From NCBI GenBank assembly GCA_023395255.1, contig JAEWZN010000007.1, positions 186,001 to 250,000 on the forward strand: a stretch of 64,000 nucleotides of DNA. The letters run 5' to 3'. The DNA is from Deferribacteres bacterium. Lineage in GTDB: Bacteria; Chrysiogenota; Deferribacteres; Deferribacterales; Geovibrionaceae. Both the position numbers and the translations under genes were made by a program. Of the stretch, positions 44,302 to 53,547 are shown one piece after another. How positions within the stretch are numbered: the first letter of the stretch is position 1; every line of letters begins with the position of its first letter. Below the pieces are notes generated by a model. It saw nothing but the letters and a program-made list of their open reading frames with translations. It had not been told where the DNA came from and ran no database searches.

Positions 44302-46305
44302 TTATTCTCCTCTCTTAAGGCGCTCTATTTCTTCCCTTATAACCATTTCTGCGATTTCGGGAAGCACTTCTCTCAGCACTTCCTCCATTTTTTCCGCAAG
44401 CACTTCCTGGATTGCCGCTTTAAGCATTCCGCTGTCCAGAGAGCGGTAGACTATTTCCTTTATCTCATCCTGAGCAAGCCCTGCCGCAGGCTGTGCGGCC
44501 TGTTGGGGCGTTTCTTCGGCTGCGGGTTCTTCCGCCGTTTCCTCAAGCGGGGCGAACTGTTCCGCCGGGAACTCCTCAAATGCTGCGGGTTCGGCCTCAG
44601 GTTCATCTGCTGTTATAAATACCGGTTCCTCTGCTTCCGGAATGAGCAGTTCTTCCTCAAACACGGGCTCTTCAACTGCGGGCAGCATTTCCGGCTCAGG
44701 CAGCGGCTCTTCCGCGGGGATAAAATCTTCCTCGGAAGTTTCCTCTTCCGCCGTTTCCTCTTCCCTGATGATAAGAGGCTCTGTTTCCGCTTCCGGTTCG
44801 GAAGCTGTCTCAAGCTCGGTTTCATCAACCTGCATGAGCTCAGAGAAGTCGGTCTCTATGGGCAGGTTTTCCAGCGCATCAATGCTGAAATCCGCCTCTT
44901 TCTCCTCCTCAATGATTTCGCCGTCCACAGGAATGCCTGCTTCTGCAAAACCTTCCGGGAGAATATCAAGGGCTGTTTCTTCGGTTTCGGCAGTTTCCGC
45001 GGGCTCTGCTTCCTCCTGCGGAATCTCTTCCTCCGCAGGCTGTTCATCCGCTGCGGGCTTGCCGTCTATTATTTCCTCATCGCTTATGTGCATCAGTCCG
45101 GCGAAGATGTCGCCGTCATCCGTTTTTTCCTCTTCAATGACATATTCAGGAGCATACTCGGCCTGAGGCTCCTCTTCCGGTTCGAATGCGGCAGGTACTC
45201 CTTCCTCATCTGTCATTGTGAGCCCTGCAAAGGGGTCTGCTTCCGTTTCCTCGTCCTCTTCAATAATATATTCGGGGGCAGGTTCAGCCTCTTCCCCAAG
45301 CTCTTCCAGAAGGTCGCTGAAATCTTCGGCAGGGGTTTCCGGAATCGTCTCCACTTCGTCGCGGATTATTTCAGCTTCGGGTATATCCGCGGTTTCCAGA
45401 TCCTTGAGGAAGGAATCCAGATCCTCCTCCTGCTCATCAGCCTGCACCGCTTCTTCGGCAGGAACTGTAACATCTTCCGGGAGATCTTCTGTTTCCGCCT
45501 GAGCTTCTTCTGTTTCAGGTTCTGTAATATCGGCTATGTCTGCGAGACCGCCAATATCTCCAAGGAGGTTTCCGAGTTCCGCCTTTTCCTCTTCCGATAC
45601 CGCCTCAGAGGGCTCCGCATCGTCAAACGGGAAGCTGTCTTCGCTGTCCTCTTCGCCGTATATGTCTGACGGGGCTGCTTCGGTCTCCGGTTCCTCATCG
45701 GCGAAGATGTCTCCTGCCGCGGGGATCTCTTCCTCCGCCGCTGCTTCCGGCTCTGAAAATTCAGGCGATTCGAAAACTTCTGCTGCCTCTTCTGTCTGAC
45801 TCTCTGACGCGCTGAGGTCTATGAATGCTGCTTCCTCCTCCTGCGCATCCGGCACAGGGGGGATTATCTCCGTTTCTTCTTCCGCTATAACCTGTTCGGA
45901 CATTGCAGGAACAGAAACGGGTGTATCAGCGGACGGCGCTTTCGGTGCTGCACTGAGTCCGTAATTTATTTTAAGCTCTATGGCCTGTGAATCGAACGGT
46001 TTGAAAAGGTAATCATCCGCGCCGGATTTGGCAAGGTCAGTATCATCAAACTGATCAAAGGCTCCGGTAAGGAGTATTATCCATGATGAGGGAGCAAACG
46101 AGCGGATCTTGGCGATAAAGTCACCGAGGATTATGCTCTCCAGCTTATTATCGAGCAGGATAACGTCAGCAGGGGCGTTTTTCAGCCTCATCACAGCATC
46201 ATCCGCTGAGAAGGTTTTTTCCGTGATAAACCTGTCCTTATCAAGGCAGATGTCAATTACCCTGTGAATGGTAACGCTGTCGTCAATCAGTAAGACTTTT
46301 TTCAT
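44302..46305 (-). CDS. Response regulator with a long acidic disordered region and conserved C-terminal helix
   Basis: The 667-residue protein starts at ATG 46305, preceded by GAGGG; a GTG at 46317 is less likely. Residues 1-120 are a receiver domain (KKVLLIDDSVTIHRVID, phospho-Asp in VILLDNKLE, Lys in YLFKPFD). About 470 residues follow that are extremely rich in Glu, Asp, Pro and Ala, with repeated short motifs such as DPFAGLTMTDEE and DIFAGLMHISDEE. The last 60 residues form an amphipathic helix (EEVLREVLPEIAEMVIREEIERLK). There is no DNA-binding domain. The output is unknown, perhaps a scaffold or chemotaxis/motility-type protein. Confidence 0.88.
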   Translation of the reverse strand: MKKVLLIDDSVTIHRVIDICLDKDRFITEKTFSADDAVMRLKNAPADVILLDNKLESIILGDFIAKIRSFAPSSWIILLTGAFDQFDDTDLAKSGADDYLFKPFDSQAIELKINYGLSAAPKAPSADTPVSVPAMSEQVIAEEETEIIPPVPDAQEEEAAFIDLSASESQTEEAAEVFESPEFSEPEAAAEEEIPAAGDIFADEEPETEAAPSDIYGEEDSEDSFPFDDAEPSEAVSEEEKAELGNLLGDIGGLADIADITEPETEEAQAETEDLPEDVTVPAEEAVQADEQEEDLDSFLKDLETADIPEAEIIRDEVETIPETPAEDFSDLLEELGEEAEPAPEYIIEEDEETEADPFAGLTMTDEEGVPAAFEPEEEPQAEYAPEYVIEEEKTDDGDIFAGLMHISDEEIIDGKPAADEQPAEEEIPQEEAEPAETAETEETALDILPEGFAEAGIPVDGEIIEEEKEADFSIDALENLPIETDFSELMQVDETELETASEPEAETEPLIIREEETAEEETSEEDFIPAEEPLPEPEMLPAVEEPVFEEELLIPEAEEPVFITADEPEAEPAAFEEFPAEQFAPLEETAEEPAAEETPQQAAQPAAGLAQDEIKEIVYRSLDSGMLKAAIQEVLAEKMEEVLREVLPEIAEMVIREEIERLKRGE

Positions 46306-46446
46306 GGAATCCCTCACCGAGCGGTACTGTACTGCGCGTAATCAGCCCTTTTACGCTAAACTAACACCAAATAACGGCAAAATCAAATAATTAGTCTTTT
46401 CCGGGTCTGCCGCACTGTTAATGAATCGTACAACAGGCAGAAAACC

Positions 46447-46956
46447 TTAGCTCTGAGCACCGCATGGGTTCTCAGGCGGGTAGCCCAGTTTCTTGACCAG
46501 CCTCTCATAAACCGCAGGGGGGACAAACTTGGAAACATCCCCGCCGAGGCTTGCTATCTCACGCACCATGCTGGAGCTGAGGAAAATAAACTGCTGTGAA
46601 GGCATGAGAAATACGGTATCAAGCTTCGGGTCCAGCTTGCGGTTCATCAGTGCAAGCTGAAGCTCATATTCATAATCAGAGACTGCGCGCAGCCCTCTGA
46701 TCACTATCTGGCTGTCCATGCGCTGCATGAAATTTACCAGAAGGCATGAGAAGGGAACGACGCGTATATTTTTGATGTCCTGCGTGGCGATTTTTGCCAT
46801 ATCCGTTCTTTCCTCAACGGAGAAGAGGGTGCTTTTCTTTTCGCTCTTTGCAACGGCGAGTATAACCTCGTCGAAAAGCACGGAGCTTCTTTTGAGAATG
46901 TCGAGATGCCCCATCGTCATGGGGTCAAAGGTTCCGGGATAAACTGCTCTTTTCAT
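46447..46956 (-). CDS. coaD: Phosphopantetheine adenylyltransferase CoaD
   Basis: CoaD performs the fourth step of coenzyme A synthesis. The 169-residue protein has the nucleotidyltransferase motif YPGTFDPMTMGHLDI and the C-terminal ISSSMVRE-like segment (FLSSSMVREIASLGGDVSKFVPPAV). It overlaps rsmD by 4 nt; rsmD-coaD is a common pair. Confidence 0.97.
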   Translation of the reverse strand: MKRAVYPGTFDPMTMGHLDILKRSSVLFDEVILAVAKSEKKSTLFSVEERTDMAKIATQDIKNIRVVPFSCLLVNFMQRMDSQIVIRGLRAVSDYEYELQLALMNRKLDPKLDTVFLMPSQQFIFLSSSMVREIASLGGDVSKFVPPAVYERLVKKLGYPPENPCGAQS

Positions 46957-47486
46957 ATCTGCATCCGTTTTAAGTAGTATATTGCCGTTTCTCCGTACTT
47001 CTTTTCCTTCAGAACCTTGAAATGCTCAGGCTCCGCAGGGAAAGCAGTGCGGGTGCTTTCCTCAAAGATAAGTGTCCCCTCAGGTTTCAGTATGCCGCTT
47101 TCGTGTATCAGGCTCATGATTTCCTGCGGGTCGAAAAGACCGTAGGGGGGATCTATGAATATTATGTCAAAGGCTTTGTTAAGACGGGGAATCTCTTTTC
47201 TGATGTCGCCTTTGATGATGCGCGGGTTCAGGTTAAGGGCGAGGGCGTTTTTTTTGATTATGTCTGTTGAAAGGTCTATGAGAACAGCTGATGCGGCTCC
47301 CCTGCTCATGGCTTCAAATCCGAAAGCGCCTGTTCCGGCGCACAAATCCAGCACTTCCGCCCCTTCGGTTTCATCAAAAAGGGAGGAGAAAACAGCCTGC
47401 CTTACCTTATCCGTTGTGGGTCTGACGGATGAGTTCTTCGGCGTATGAAGCTGCATTCCTTTCAGGGTTCCTGCCGTTATTCTCAA
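46953..47486 (-). CDS. rsmD: 16S rRNA (guanine966-N2)-methyltransferase RsmD
   Basis: The 177-residue protein starts MRITAGTLKG. It has the SAM-binding motif LDLCAGTGAFGFEAMSRGA and the catalytic DPPYG. It modifies 16S rRNA in the small subunit. Its start lies 80 nt inside the preceding radical SAM gene. Confidence 0.95.
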   Translation of the reverse strand: MRITAGTLKGMQLHTPKNSSVRPTTDKVRQAVFSSLFDETEGAEVLDLCAGTGAFGFEAMSRGAASAVLIDLSTDIIKKNALALNLNPRIIKGDIRKEIPRLNKAFDIIFIDPPYGLFDPQEIMSLIHESGILKPEGTLIFEESTRTAFPAEPEHFKVLKEKKYGETAIYYLKRMQI

Positions 47487-48444
47487 AAATATTCTCCTTT
47501 GCCTTCATGCAGATTTCGCTGAAATCCGCTGATGAACCTTCGTCGGTAATGATTTTATCAGGGAAATGTTTTCTTGCAAGCGCCTTGTAACCGCCGAGTT
47601 TCTGTATCTCCGTTCCGTTTGCGCGTATTTCGCCGTAATTATGTAAATATATCAGTATGATAAGCGTCTTTACAATATCCCCGAACGCCGGATGGTAAAA
47701 ACCGCCTTTTATGGAATTTTCAAGACTGTCCGTATATTGCAGCCCTGTGCGGATTACGCTTGCTCCTGCGGAAGTGAGTGAGGCATATGCATACGCCGTG
47801 CGGAGAAGCATTTTTGCGGGTGCGGGGGGAGTATATCCGCCTGATGAATATAAATCCGCAAGCTCGGTATCTGCCAGAACAACAGTGGGGTAGATGCGGG
47901 CGTATGCGGGCTTCATGGCGGCAAGAGTGTCCGCAGTGCGGATAACATCTTCTGCCGTCTCACCGTACATTCCTGTCATCATCTGCACACCTGTGACAAA
48001 GCGCTCCTGAACCGCCCTGACTGCCTGAATGCACTCTTCAGAGTCATAAGGGCGTTTATTCAGCCGCAGAACCTTATCCGACAGAGACTGAACGCCAAGC
48101 TCCACAGTGCGCACCCCCCATGAATCGGCCTCGTCCAGAACATCTTTCTCCACACAGTCCGGGCTTGTGGAAAAACGGAGGGTGCGGAAGCCTTTTGAGT
48201 GCGCAAGGGAGTAAAGGGCTGTTCTGTCTTTTTCCGGAAGACAGGTAAAGCTGCCGCCGTAAAACGCAAGCTCATCCCATGTATCTGAGTATGTGAGGTA
48301 TTCTTCGATCTGGCGTGCTGCGTTTTCAATGATACCGCTGCCGCCCGTTCCTGTTATTTTATGCTGATTGCAGTAGACACACCTGTTCCGGCATCCCGCA
48401 AAGGGGATGAAGACAGGGAGAATTTTTTTATGAGACGTGCGCAA
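47407..48444 (-). CDS. Elp3-like radical SAM protein (no acetyltransferase domain)
   Basis: The 345-residue protein has the iron-sulfur motif CRNRCVYC (FIPFAGCRNRCVYCNQHKITG) and an Elp3/MiaB-type core (DELAFYGGSFTCLP, VELGVQSLSDKVLRLNKRPY). It lacks the GNAT domain of true Elp3. It may modify RNA or another substrate; the function is unknown. It overlaps rnc by 17 nt and rsmD by 80 nt. Confidence 0.88.
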   Translation of the reverse strand: MRTSHKKILPVFIPFAGCRNRCVYCNQHKITGTGGSGIIENAARQIEEYLTYSDTWDELAFYGGSFTCLPEKDRTALYSLAHSKGFRTLRFSTSPDCVEKDVLDEADSWGVRTVELGVQSLSDKVLRLNKRPYDSEECIQAVRAVQERFVTGVQMMTGMYGETAEDVIRTADTLAAMKPAYARIYPTVVLADTELADLYSSGGYTPPAPAKMLLRTAYAYASLTSAGASVIRTGLQYTDSLENSIKGGFYHPAFGDIVKTLIILIYLHNYGEIRANGTEIQKLGGYKALARKHFPDKIITDEGSSADFSEICMKAKENIFENNGRNPERNAASYAEELIRQTHNG

Positions 48445-49135
48445 GGCGGTTCAATGCCTTGGTGGCGGCGACTTTTTCGGCGCTTTTTTTGCTTTTGCCT
48501 TCGCCTGTTTCTTGGAGGATTCCCTCTATGGTAAGCTCCACTACGAAGGTTTTGTTATGCTCCGGCCCCACCTCTTTGAGCACGGTGTATTCGGGCAGAA
48601 CACCGTAAACTTTCTGGGTGAGTTTCTGGAGCTCGCTTTTGGAGTCTATGAAGCTGTTTGTGGAAATATCCTCGTCAATGCGTTTGCCGAAGAGGTGGAT
48701 TATTGTTCTCCTTGCCTCCTCATATCCGCCGTCACGGTAAATAGCAGCCACCAGAGATTCAAATATATCGCAAAGCAGGGAATCCTTAAACATTCCGCCG
48801 CTGGCCTTCTCCCCTTTGCCGAGGAGAACAAATCTGCCGAGGCCGATTTCGTGGGCTATGATGCTCAGGAAGCCTTCACTGACAAAGTAGCCTCTGAGTT
48901 TTGAGAGGGTTCCCTCATCGTAATCCCTGTATTTTTCGAGAAGATATTCTGTTATGACAAGCTGCAAAACCGCATCGCCAAGGAATTCCAGACGTTCGTA
49001 GTTGGTTTTTGACCTTTTTTCATGGGAATAAGAGCGGTGGGTGAGAGCTTCAAGAAGGAGACTCCTGTTCGCAAAGTGATACGACAGGAGTCTCTCAAGA
49101 TTTTCGTATTTGATATGTTCGCCGTGACTACTCAT
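48428..49135 (-). CDS. rnc: Ribonuclease III
   Basis: RNase III cuts double-stranded RNA for rRNA and mRNA maturation. The 235-residue protein has the catalytic motif NYERLEFLGDAVLQLVITEYL, the second acid site (LLCDIFESLVAAIYRDGG), and a C-terminal double-stranded RNA-binding domain (AEKVAATKAL). It overlaps the fabF stop by 8 nt. Confidence 0.97.
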   Translation of the reverse strand: MSSHGEHIKYENLERLLSYHFANRSLLLEALTHRSYSHEKRSKTNYERLEFLGDAVLQLVITEYLLEKYRDYDEGTLSKLRGYFVSEGFLSIIAHEIGLGRFVLLGKGEKASGGMFKDSLLCDIFESLVAAIYRDGGYEEARRTIIHLFGKRIDEDISTNSFIDSKSELQKLTQKVYGVLPEYTVLKEVGPEHNKTFVVELTIEGILQETGEGKSKKSAEKVAATKALNRLAHVS

Positions 49136-50366
49136 ACTTTTTCAGCAGAATGGTTGCGTTTGTGCCTCCGAAGCCGAAAGAGTTGCTGAGACCGTAGCGA
49201 ATGTCAATTTTTTCGGCCTTGTTGGGTACGTAGTCAAGGTCGCAGTCGGGGTCGGGCGTGTCAAGGTTGATTGTGGGGGGAACCATGCCGTTTTTGATGG
49301 AAAGGGCAAGGATCGCTCCCTCAACGCTGCCTGCAGCACCGAGGAGGTGACCTGTCATCGATTTTGTGGAGCTCACTTTGAGCTTTGCCGCATGTTCGCC
49401 GAAAACTCCTTTGATTGCTCTTGTTTCGATGGCGTCGTTATATGGAGTGGATGTTCCGTGGGCGTTTATATAGTCCACTTCTTCTGGAGCAATGCCCGCA
49501 TCCTTAATAGCCATTCTCATTGTTCTCATAGCGCCGTCACCGGATTCATCGGGTGCTGTCATGTGGTATGCATCCCCTGTGAGGCCGTAGCCGACAACTT
49601 CGGCGTAGATTTTCGCGCCGCGGGCTTTCGCGTGTTCAAGCTCTTCAAGGATAAGTATGCCGGAGCCTTCGCCCATTACAAAGCCGTTTCTGTCTTTGTC
49701 AAAGGGTCTGCTGGCTTTTTCGGGTTCCTCGTTCCTTTTAGCGAGGGCTTTCATGTTGGAGAAGCCGCCCACTGCGAGCTCGGTTATGGATGCTTCCGCA
49801 CCGCCGGCCACCATGCAGTCCGCATCGCCGCGCGCAATGATTTTAAATGCGTCGCCAATGGCGTGTGTTCCTGTGGCGCATGCCGTAACTATGCTTAAGT
49901 TGGGGCCTTTAAGTCCGTAGCGTATGGAAACGGCTCCGCTGCCCATGTTTATGATGGAAGCAGGGATGAAGAAGGGGGAGATCTTTTTGATTCCGCCCGC
50001 AAGGTACGCCGCTTTTGTGTCTTCTGTTGATTTGAAGCCGCCGATGCCGGAACCTATGATAACGCCGAAGCGCTCTTTATCGATGGTTTCAAGGTTCATG
50101 CCTGAATCCCTGAACGCTATTTCTGCTGCGGCAAGTGCGAAAACTATGAACTCATCGTATCTCTTGATGTCTTTTTTATCGACAAGCTCTTCGGGATTGA
50201 AGTCTTTTACTTCACCGGCAATTTTGACCGGAAATTCGGAAGTATCAAACTTAGAGATATACCCGATTCCGCTTTTACCGGCTATGAGGTTTGTCCAGTT
50301 TTCGTCGTTTCCGACTCCTACCGGTGTCACAAGACCGATTCCGGTGATAACAACCCTTCTTTTCAC
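49128..50366 (-). CDS. fabF: 3-oxoacyl-ACP synthase II FabF
   Basis: FabF elongates acyl-ACP with malonyl-ACP. The 412-residue protein has the catalytic Cys (VTACATGTHAI) and two His (NAHGTSTPYND and SMTGHLLGAAG). It belongs to the minus-strand fatty-acid cluster, between acpP and rnc, as in many bacteria. Confidence 0.98.
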   Translation of the reverse strand: MKRRVVITGIGLVTPVGVGNDENWTNLIAGKSGIGYISKFDTSEFPVKIAGEVKDFNPEELVDKKDIKRYDEFIVFALAAAEIAFRDSGMNLETIDKERFGVIIGSGIGGFKSTEDTKAAYLAGGIKKISPFFIPASIINMGSGAVSIRYGLKGPNLSIVTACATGTHAIGDAFKIIARGDADCMVAGGAEASITELAVGGFSNMKALAKRNEEPEKASRPFDKDRNGFVMGEGSGILILEELEHAKARGAKIYAEVVGYGLTGDAYHMTAPDESGDGAMRTMRMAIKDAGIAPEEVDYINAHGTSTPYNDAIETRAIKGVFGEHAAKLKVSSTKSMTGHLLGAAGSVEGAILALSIKNGMVPPTINLDTPDPDCDLDYVPNKAEKIDIRYGLSNSFGFGGTNATILLKKYE

Positions 50367-50460
50367 AGGTTCCTCCTGTACGTGGTTACTCTTGTTTTTG
50401 TGGTGTGTGGAAACACTGCCCGCAGTTGTGGTTCTGCGGGAAGTGCGTATTCTTTCTTAA

Positions 50461-50691
50461 TTACTGAGCAGATTCGATGTAGCTGATGGCATCGCCGACA
50501 GTTTTGATTTTCTCAGCTTCCTCATCGGGAATTTCAAGGTCGAATTCTTCTTCGAAAGCCATGATGAGCTCTACTGTGTCGAGAGAGTCTGCATCGAGGT
50601 CATCGATGAAGGAAGCTTCGGGTTTTACGTCTGCTTCGTCAACGTTAAGCTGTTTAACGATGATGTCTTTTACTTTTGCTGCGATATCCAT
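50461..50691 (-). CDS. acpP: Acyl carrier protein
   Basis: This is the 76-residue acidic carrier of growing acyl chains. The phosphopantetheine attachment site is Ser36 in DADSLDTVE. It lies between fabG and fabF. Confidence 0.98.
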   Translation of the reverse strand: MDIAAKVKDIIVKQLNVDEADVKPEASFIDDLDADSLDTVELIMAFEEEFDLEIPDEEAEKIKTVGDAISYIESAQ

Positions 50692-50734
50692 TCAAAATCC
50701 TCCTGGAGTTTCTTTCTTTTTTTTACGGCGGTGT

Positions 50735-51478
50735 TTATATGTACATTCCGCCGTTAACATGAATGGTCTGTCCTGTTATGTAGTCCGAACCGGAACCTGC
50801 GAGGAACAATGCCGTATCCGCCACATCCTTCCCTGAGCCGAAAGCGGCCAGAGGGATCATGGAGATCATCTTCTGCTGAATCTCTTCGCTGAGTCCGTCG
50901 GTCATATCAGTTGTTATAAATCCGGGCGCTATTGCGTTCACTCTTATGCCTCTGGAGGCAAATTCCAGAGCGGCGGTTTTGGTAAGGCCTATAAGCCCCG
51001 CCTTGCTCGCCACATAGTTCGCCTGACCGGCGTTGCCCATAAAGCCCACTATGCTTGATACGTTTATTATCTTGCCGTAGCGCTTTTTCATCATGCCTTT
51101 TACTGCAAAACGTGTGCAGAGGAAAGCACTTTTAAGGTTAACGTCCATAACTGTCTGCCAGTCTTCGGTTTTCATTCTCATAAGAAGGCCGTCTTTCGTT
51201 ATGCCCGCATTATTTACAAGCACATCAACTGTGGAGCCTGTTACTTCCTCCACCTTGTCAAACATCGCCTTAACTTCTTCCTCATCCGCAACATTCGCCT
51301 TAACGGCAAAAGCGCGGCCGCCCGCGTCAAGTATCGCCTTCACGACCTCTTCCGCCTTTGCGGGGCTGGATGAGTAGTTGACAGCAACATATGCACCCTG
51401 AGCGGCAAATGCAATAGCTATGTCTCTGCCTATGCCTCTGGATGCTCCTGTTATAAGCGCAATTTTATCTTTAAGCAT
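50735..51478 (-). CDS. fabG: 3-oxoacyl-ACP reductase FabG
   Basis: FabG reduces beta-ketoacyl-ACP with NADPH. The 247-residue short-chain dehydrogenase has GASRGIGR (cofactor), VNNAGIT, and the catalytic Tyr-x-x-x-Lys (NYVASKAG). It is separated from fabD by a copy of the modular repeat. Confidence 0.98.
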   Translation of the reverse strand: MLKDKIALITGASRGIGRDIAIAFAAQGAYVAVNYSSSPAKAEEVVKAILDAGGRAFAVKANVADEEEVKAMFDKVEEVTGSTVDVLVNNAGITKDGLLMRMKTEDWQTVMDVNLKSAFLCTRFAVKGMMKKRYGKIINVSSIVGFMGNAGQANYVASKAGLIGLTKTAALEFASRGIRVNAIAPGFITTDMTDGLSEEIQQKMISMIPLAAFGSGKDVADTALFLAGSGSDYITGQTIHVNGGMYI

Positions 51479-51502
51479 ACTGTTGACTCCCTGACTCTAT
51501 TC

Positions 51503-51592
51503 GGAAACGGTACATACTGTCCGTTTCCTTAACCGCTCGCGGATTGCAAAGCAATCCTTCGCTCCGCACGGCGCAACCCCTTCCATGGGGTT
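51503..51592 (+). repeat. Modular variable-stem hairpin repeat, copy 5, inside the fab operon
   Basis: Stem 1 is ggaaacgg/ccgtttcc with the 10-nt loop TACATACTGT (51503-51528). The linker ccgctcgc follows, then stem 2 ggattgc-aaa-gcaatcc (51541-51557), the linker ttcgctccgcacggcgc, and stem 3 aacccc/ggggtt with loop TTCCAT (51575-51592). It fills the 121-nt gap between fabD and fabG, so it must be transcribed (as its complement) in the operon mRNA. Confidence 0.8.
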
Positions 51593-51599
51593 GTTTGGT

Positions 51600-52517
51600 T
51601 TATATTCCGTCCTCGTCACCGAGGGTTCCGATGTTTCTGACTTCAATTTCTTTATTGATCTTCTTCACAAGGCCGGTGAGGACTTTGCCTGCGCCGACTT
51701 CTATTATAGCACTAACTCCGGCTGATGCCATGTTTTCAACGGATTTTGTCCAGAGAACGGGGCTTGCCACCTGCTTAACCAGCGAGTTGTACACTGTTTC
51801 CGCGTCAGTTTCAATCTCTGCGTTGACGTTGTTGAAAACAGGGGTGTGGAGGTCGTTTATTTTAATGTTTTTAAGATATGCGGCCATCTTATCCGCAGCG
51901 GGTTTCATAAGGCTGCAATGGAAGGGCGCGCTCACCGGAAGGAGAATCGCTCTTTTTGCTCCGGCTTCTTTTATTTTTTCGCAGAACAGGTTAACCGCAT
52001 CGGCATTCCCTGCCACCACAGTCTGTCCGGGGCAGTTGAAGTTTGCAGGTTCCACAACGGAACCGGGTGTGCTGCAGGCCTTACAGACATCGGCTATAAC
52101 GGAATCATCCGCATCCATGACGGCTGCCATTGCCCCTGTTCCCACAGGAACGGCTTCCTGCATGAACTTGCCTCTGTTGTGCACGGCGAGTACCGCGTCC
52201 TCAAAACTTATGCCGCCAGCCGCCACAAGGGCTGAGTATTCGCCGAGGGAATGCCCCGCGAAATAATCAGCGTTTATTTTATTCTTAACCGCCTCCCATA
52301 TGCCTATGCTCATGGTGAGCAGGGCGGGCTGGGTATTGGAGGTCAGTTTGAGTTCCTCTTCCGGGCCGTCGAACATAATGGAAGTGAGGCTGTAGCCGAG
52401 CACTTCGTCAGCTTTGTCAAAAATTCTGCGGACTTCTTCGTATCTGTCGTAAAAGTCTTTCCCCATTCCGGCAAACTGAGAGCCCTGACCGGGGAAAACC
52501 ACTGCGGTTTTTGCCAT
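51600..52517 (-). CDS. fabD: Malonyl-CoA:ACP transacylase FabD
   Basis: FabD loads malonyl groups on ACP. The 305-residue protein has FPGQGSQFAGMGKDF, the active Ser in GHSLGEYSALV, and the active His in SAPFHCSLMKP. It is followed by fabG after a repeat-filled gap. Confidence 0.97.
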   Translation of the reverse strand: MAKTAVVFPGQGSQFAGMGKDFYDRYEEVRRIFDKADEVLGYSLTSIMFDGPEEELKLTSNTQPALLTMSIGIWEAVKNKINADYFAGHSLGEYSALVAAGGISFEDAVLAVHNRGKFMQEAVPVGTGAMAAVMDADDSVIADVCKACSTPGSVVEPANFNCPGQTVVAGNADAVNLFCEKIKEAGAKRAILLPVSAPFHCSLMKPAADKMAAYLKNIKINDLHTPVFNNVNAEIETDAETVYNSLVKQVASPVLWTKSVENMASAGVSAIIEVGAGKVLTGLVKKINKEIEVRNIGTLGDEDGI

Positions 52518-52544
52518 GTTTTTTACCGTCCGTATTTTCGTTAA

Positions 52545-53522
52545 TTAGAAAGTGAAAACCATGCTGCCCCAAGTGAGACCGCCGCCGAAAGCAGCGCAGG
52601 CAATGTTCATGCCTCTTTTGAGAGTGCCGTTTCTCACGACTCCGTCAAATGCGGTGGGGATGGTTGCGGCAGAGGTGTTGCCGTATTTATCAAGGTTGAT
52701 GACAACTTTTTCGGGCGGAAGTTTCAGCCTTTTTGCCGTGGCGTCAATAATGCGCAGGTTCGCCTGATGGGGGATAAGGAAGTCTATGTCCTCATAGGTG
52801 AGCCCGCTTGAGAGAACCGCCGCATCCGCTGCGTCTGACATGGCGCGTACGGCTATTTTGAATATTTCGTTTCCGCTCATATGGAGCAGGTGGTCTTCTA
52901 TGTTTCGCTCTTTTCTTTCTGCTAAAAATGTTGAGCCAAGGGAGTTCAGCGTGAGCAGATCTCCGAAGCTTCCGTCAGCGTATGCGTGTATGCTGCGGAT
53001 TCCGGGGGTGGTGTCAGCACCTATCACTGCCGCGCCCGCTCCGTCGCCGAAGAGGATGCATGTGCTTCTGTCTGACCAGTCAAGCCCTGCGGTGAGCCTT
53101 TCCGCGCCTATAACAAGGAGCTTTTTGGCTGCGCCTGAGCGTATGAGCCCGTTGGCGATGTTGACTGCGTATATGAAGCCTGAGCATGCGGCTGTGAGGT
53201 CGAATGCGAAACATCCTCTGATGCCCAGCATTTTCTGGACATTGCACGCGGTGGAGGGCATTGTGGTGTCCGGCGTGAGCGAGGCGACTATTATTCCGTC
53301 GATCTCTTCCGCTTTTACCCCCGCCATATCCAGAGCATTCACCGCAGCGCCGTATGCCATTTCCCCGCAGGTCATGGTTTTGGCTATTCTGCGCTCTTTG
53401 ATTCCGGTACGGCTGGTTATCCACTCATCGGAAGTTTCTAAGAATTTTTCAAAATCATGGTTGGTCATAACATCCGGCGGGAAACAGGAGCCGGTTCCCA
53501 GAAATCTTGAATATATATTCAT
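52545..53522 (-). CDS. fabH: 3-oxoacyl-ACP synthase III FabH
   Basis: FabH starts fatty acid synthesis from acetyl-CoA. The 325-residue protein has the catalytic Cys in LTAACSGFIYA and the His and Asn residues in LIPHQANLRI and GNTSAATIP. It lies between plsX and fabD. Confidence 0.97.
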   Translation of the reverse strand: MNIYSRFLGTGSCFPPDVMTNHDFEKFLETSDEWITSRTGIKERRIAKTMTCGEMAYGAAVNALDMAGVKAEEIDGIIVASLTPDTTMPSTACNVQKMLGIRGCFAFDLTAACSGFIYAVNIANGLIRSGAAKKLLVIGAERLTAGLDWSDRSTCILFGDGAGAAVIGADTTPGIRSIHAYADGSFGDLLTLNSLGSTFLAERKERNIEDHLLHMSGNEIFKIAVRAMSDAADAAVLSSGLTYEDIDFLIPHQANLRIIDATAKRLKLPPEKVVINLDKYGNTSAATIPTAFDGVVRNGTLKRGMNIACAAFGGGLTWGSMVFTF

Positions 53523-53547
53523 CTATACCACCGCAGGCAGGCTGATT

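Noticed and set aside
44503..45669. 388-codon open frame on the plus strand rich in Phe, Arg and Cys
   Set aside because: It is the antisense of the Glu-rich linker of the response regulator. GAA/GAG-rich coding DNA read backwards gives Phe/Leu-rich open frames, and it has no domain or ribosome site.
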